Shown here one piece after another: positions 6,064 to 8,661 of a DNA stretch of 8,661 nt (its first letter is position 1; every line of letters starts with the position of its first letter). The stretch covers positions 1-8,661 of the forward strand of contig JANXTQ010000265.1 of assembly GCA_025352305.1 (NCBI GenBank), read 5' to 3'. The notes under the pieces are model-generated. The model made no database searches. It was not told the origin of the DNA and saw nothing but the letters and a program-made list of their open reading frames with translations. Both the position numbers and the translations under genes were made by a program. This DNA is from Actinomycetes bacterium. Lineage in GTDB: Bacteria; Actinomycetota; Acidimicrobiia; Acidimicrobiales; RAAP-2.

Positions 6064-6490
6064 GGAAACAAACGATACGAACGAGACGGCTGCACGACTT
6101 CGTCGTTCGGTGACCCGACTCAACCGCCGCCTTCGCCAGAGCGCGCTCGGGGGGATATCGCCGGCTCAAGCGTCGATGTTGTCGTCAATAGAGATGCTCG
6201 CTCGGCCGTCGCTCGGTGATTTGGCCGTTCGAGAACAGATCCAACCCCCATCGGTCACTCGGCTCGTTCGAACCTTGGAAGATGCGGGTTTGGTCCAGTT
6301 GGTACCTGATGACGCGGATCGACGCTGCACGAGGGTGGTGTTGAGCGCGAGCGGGAAAAAGGAGCTGTCCAACATCCGCCGCCGTAAGACTGAGTTTCTC
6401 GAAATGCAACTTCGCGCTTTGCCGATTGCAGAACAGCGCCGAGCCGCCGAACTAGCTGATCTGCTCGAACAACTACTGGAGATTGAGTGA
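6062..6490 (+). CDS. MarR-family transcriptional regulator
   Basis: A 142-residue winged-helix regulator, probably a dimeric repressor of itself and of the exporter that follows. The DNA-binding part runs from SLGDLAVREQ (50-59) through the recognition helix PPSVTRLVRTLEDAGLV (62-78) to the beta-wing DDADRRCTRVVLSASG (83-98), where DxR is the family signature. Flanking N- and C-terminal helices (11-30, 101-142) would form the dimer interface. A single cysteine, Cys89, lies in the wing; it is not at the N-terminal position used by OhrR, so peroxide sensing of that kind is not suggested. The stop codon overlaps the GTG start of the MFS gene by GTGA, so the two are co-translated. The palindrome over its own start implies negative autoregulation, relieved by a small ligand, perhaps a substrate of the exporter. 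Confidence 0.93.
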   Translation: METNDTNETAARLRRSVTRLNRRLRQSALGGISPAQASMLSSIEMLARPSLGDLAVREQIQPPSVTRLVRTLEDAGLVQLVPDDADRRCTRVVLSASGKKELSNIRRRKTEFLEMQLRALPIAEQRRAAELADLLEQLLEIE

Positions 6491-7731
6491 GCGCCGCGCG
6501 CGACGCCGGAAATCGAATGTTCGCCGCGTTGGCGGTGCGCAACTTTCGTCTCTACTTTTTTGGTCAGTTGGTGTCGGTCTCGGGAACCTGGATGCAGTCG
6601 CTGGCCCAAGGTTGGCTGGTGTATCGAACAACTCACAACTCGACCTTCATGTTGGGAATCGCCGTCGCGCTTCAGTATGTTCCGATGCTGGTCTTCGGCT
6701 CCTACGGCGGACTGGTCGCCGACCGCAACGAGAAACGCCGCATTCTTTATATAACGCAGTCAATGGCGGGAGTGCTGGCACTGGTTCTGGGCGTCTTGGT
6801 CACCACGCACCACGCCAGTGTTCCAGCAATATTTGCTCTCGCCCTTACCCTGGGCGTTGTCAACCTCTTTGACGTGCCGACGCGCCAGTCGTTTGTTCAA
6901 GAAATGGTCGGTCGAGATCTGATCTCCAATGCCGTGAGCTTGAACAGCGTCTTAATGAACGCCGGGCGAGCGGTAGGTCCCGCAATCGCTGGTGGCTTGA
7001 TTGCCACGGTCGGTGTAGCGACATGCTTTTACATCAACGCCGGTTCCTACGTTTTTGTTCTCACGGCGCTGGTCTTAATGCGCTCCTCGGAGTTCACGCC
7101 CCTGCGCAGGGTGCAACGTGAAAAGGGACAACTTCGCTTGGGACTTCGCTACGTGGCCAGCACTCCGCTGCTTCGCGATGTCTTGTTGTGCACCGCCGTC
7201 GTCGGAACGTTTGCCTTCAACTTCACCGTTACGTTGCAACCGTTAGCCGTCAAGACTTTTCATGAACACGGCGCCACGAGCTTCTCGTATCTACTTTCGG
7301 CGATGGGCTGTGGCGCGGTCCTGGGAGGCCTGTTCGTGGCACACCGCTCACGTCCGACGGTCTCGCTGCTCGTTACGCTCGCGGGACTTTTTGGTACCTT
7401 CATGACCGTCGTGGCACTCTCACCCACGGTACTCATTGCGACAATTTTCATGGTATTTACCGGAGCTGCCTCCATTGCCTTTGTCGCCACCGCCAATGCT
7501 CTGTTGCAGCTGAACTCGGCAGAGCAGATGCGTGGTCGGGTCATGAGCCTCTACTCGATTGCCTTTTTAGGCTCGACCCCCATTGGTGCAACGATCATGG
7601 GACTGATCATCGATGCCTTCAATCCGCGAATCGGCCTGCTCACCGGATCGACTCTCACTCTGGCATCGGGAGCGTGGCTCACGATGGTGTTACGTCAAAA
7701 AGCCGTCGCCGCGAAACTGGCGCTGAGTTAA
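6487..7731 (+). CDS. MFS transporter, EntS/MFS_3-like exporter
   Basis: A 414-residue inner-membrane secondary transporter of the type with about 12 helices, most like the DHA3/EntS (MFS_3) group that exports siderophores, macrolides or other drugs by proton antiport. The motif-A equivalent is GGLVADRNEKRR (74-85) in the loop between helices 2 and 3. Other family-typical pieces are FDVPTRQSFVQEMVGRDLISNA (128-149), NAGRAVGPAIAGGLI (158-172) and EQMRGRVMSLYSIAF (346-360). The GTG start overlaps the marR stop and has GGAG 5 nt upstream, so it is translated both by coupling and by its own site. Substrate is unknown. Control by the MarR repressor points to efflux of an organic or aromatic inducer. 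The stop codon shares TTAA with the convergent acyl-CoA dehydrogenase stop. Confidence 0.92.
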   Translation: MSAARDAGNRMFAALAVRNFRLYFFGQLVSVSGTWMQSLAQGWLVYRTTHNSTFMLGIAVALQYVPMLVFGSYGGLVADRNEKRRILYITQSMAGVLALVLGVLVTTHHASVPAIFALALTLGVVNLFDVPTRQSFVQEMVGRDLISNAVSLNSVLMNAGRAVGPAIAGGLIATVGVATCFYINAGSYVFVLTALVLMRSSEFTPLRRVQREKGQLRLGLRYVASTPLLRDVLLCTAVVGTFAFNFTVTLQPLAVKTFHEHGATSFSYLLSAMGCGAVLGGLFVAHRSRPTVSLLVTLAGLFGTFMTVVALSPTVLIATIFMVFTGAASIAFVATANALLQLNSAEQMRGRVMSLYSIAFLGSTPIGATIMGLIIDAFNPRIGLLTGSTLTLASGAWLTMVLRQKAVAAKLALS

Positions 7732-8661
7732 GAAACGGGCACTTTCGGTTCTTTGGGCAGTCCTAAGGCGCGCTCTCCAATGATGTTGCGTTGGATTTCC
7801 GCCGTGCCTCCCCAGATGGTTTCGGAGCGCGAGAAAAAGAACGACGCTTGCAAATCGGAAACGGGGTAATCCTCTCGGCCCCTACCCATACCGGGCAGTA
7901 TGCCAACGGCGTCACCGGTGCCCGTAAGGACTTGGCCCTCAAGACCCAAGACATCAATGGCGAGTTCCATCGTGGCGCGGTGCGTTTCGGACCAGAACAT
8001 TTTGTTGCAGGCCCCGAGCATGGCGCTGTTGTGTGTGTCATGCAGTGAGTCAGTGAGCGATCGATAACCGTTGATCTGCATGATCTTGACCTTCTGCCAC
8101 GCTTTCACCAGTTCGTCGCGACACAGGGCGTCGTTCGACTTACCTACCCGCTGCGCGGAGCTAACAATCTGCTCCCACTCTTTTAAGAAACGTCGATAGC
8201 CCGTCGTCGAGCTCGACCCGCGCTCGAAGCCGAGAGTGGTCATTGCTACTTTCCAACCGTTATTTATTCCACCCACGACGTTCGCCTTGGGGCAACGCGC
8301 GTTGTCAAAGAACACTTCGTTGAATTCGGCGGATCCGTCCACCTGAATGATGGGACGAACTTCAATTCCGGGCTGATGCATGGGAACGAGCAAGTAACTA
8401 ATGCCGGCGTGCTGGGGTGCATCCGGGTCGGTTCGGACCATCAAAAATACGTAGTCGGCGTACTGGGCCTGCGTGGTCCAGACCTTCTGGCCATTGATAA
8501 CCCACTCGTCTCCGTCGGCAATGGCAGTGGTTTTCAAACTCGCAAGGTCCGAACCGGAGTTCGGCTCAGAAAATCCTTGGCACCAGGCGATCTTGCCTTG
8601 GAGAATTCCGGGAATGAACTCCTGTTTCTGCTCTTCAGTGCCCCACTGCAAAATGGTCGGG
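7728..8661 (-). CDS. Acyl-CoA dehydrogenase, 5' end beyond the window
   Basis: FAD enzyme making the alpha-beta double bond in acyl-CoA thioesters and passing electrons to an electron-transfer flavoprotein. About 310 C-terminal residues are visible and the frame is open at the right edge, with PTILQWGTEEQKQ directly continuing the family pattern. A full protein of about 390-400 residues would lack about 85 here. The TTG at 8651 is not a real start. Visible landmarks are WCQGFSEPNSGSDLASLKT (flavin and acyl contacts), the beta-domain GISYLLVPMHQPGIEVRPI, and the closing motif IWGGTAEIQRNIIGERALGLPKEP. In medium-chain enzymes the base is a Glu in the YEGT segment; here that position is Gly (WGGT). 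Catalysis may use a Glu of the helix RFLKEWEQIV, as isovaleryl- and long-chain enzymes do with a helix-G Glu, or a partner subunit. Substrate unknown; branched or steroid-derived acyl-CoA is possible. Confidence 0.93.
   Translation of the reverse strand, partial: PTILQWGTEEQKQEFIPGILQGKIAWCQGFSEPNSGSDLASLKTTAIADGDEWVINGQKVWTTQAQYADYVFLMVRTDPDAPQHAGISYLLVPMHQPGIEVRPIIQVDGSAEFNEVFFDNARCPKANVVGGINNGWKVAMTTLGFERGSSSTTGYRRFLKEWEQIVSSAQRVGKSNDALCRDELVKAWQKVKIMQINGYRSLTDSLHDTHNSAMLGACNKMFWSETHRATMELAIDVLGLEGQVLTGTGDAVGILPGMGRGREDYPVSDLQASFFFSRSETIWGGTAEIQRNIIGERALGLPKEPKVPVS

Noticed and set aside
6062..6490. MarR protein as an OhrR-type peroxide sensor, given the nearby AhpD-like gene
   Set aside because: The only cysteine is in the wing (residue 89), not at the N-terminal sensing position, and the AhpD-like gene is 3 kb away behind other operons.
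1..8661. Mobile element, phage, defence island or biosynthetic cluster
   Set aside because: No transposase, integrase, terminal repeats, nuclease/helicase sets or synthase modules; base composition looks even and all genes are housekeeping or metabolic types.

Overview
The window (8,661 bp, mid-50s % GC by eye) is a densely packed stretch of what looks like an ordinary bacterial chromosome. Four features point to a high-G+C Gram-positive, and my best guess is the class Acidimicrobiia. These are a Rv1284-type 163-residue beta-carbonic anhydrase, a soluble P450 with a CYP124/125-like haem loop and C-terminus, an acyl-CoA dehydrogenase of the form multiplied in lipid- and sterol-degrading actinobacteria, and frequent GTG starts with leaderless-looking promoters. 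The class is inference from gene character, not from a marker gene. I see no rRNA, tRNA, transposase, integrase, CRISPR array or long repeat.

Layout, left to right: acetyl-CoA synthetase (acs, +) runs with a 4-nt overlap into a GNAT acetyltransferase (+). That gene meets a beta-carbonic anhydrase (-) tail to tail with an 11-nt overlap. The anhydrase diverges over 49 bp from an AhpD/carboxymuconolactone-decarboxylase-like protein (+), whose 3' end overlaps by 55 nt the 3' end of a YihY-family membrane protein (-). The YihY gene lies just downstream of a cytochrome P450 (-), probably in one operon. The P450 diverges over 66 bp from a small NifU C-terminal-type Fe-S scaffold protein (+). After a 79-bp gap comes a MarR regulator (+) overlapping an MFS exporter (+). 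The exporter meets a 5'-truncated acyl-CoA dehydrogenase (-) that runs off the right edge; the two stop codons share TTAA.

How the genes may fit together: acs, the P450 and the acyl-CoA dehydrogenase suit a life on fatty acids, branched lipids or sterols. The P450 would oxidise an alkyl chain, the dehydrogenase would start a beta-oxidation round, and Acs would activate acetate for central metabolism. They are not in one operon, so this link is inference. MarR-MFS is a self-contained regulator-exporter cassette, with an 8-bp-arm palindrome over its promoter and start codon that probably serves as the operator.

I did not find an obviously new biological system. The best leads are the MarR palindrome, two -10 hexamers placed exactly 7 nt before the P450 and carbonic anhydrase start codons (leaderless transcription), the overlapping convergent gene ends with no visible terminators, and the acyl-CoA dehydrogenase with Gly at the usual catalytic-Glu position.
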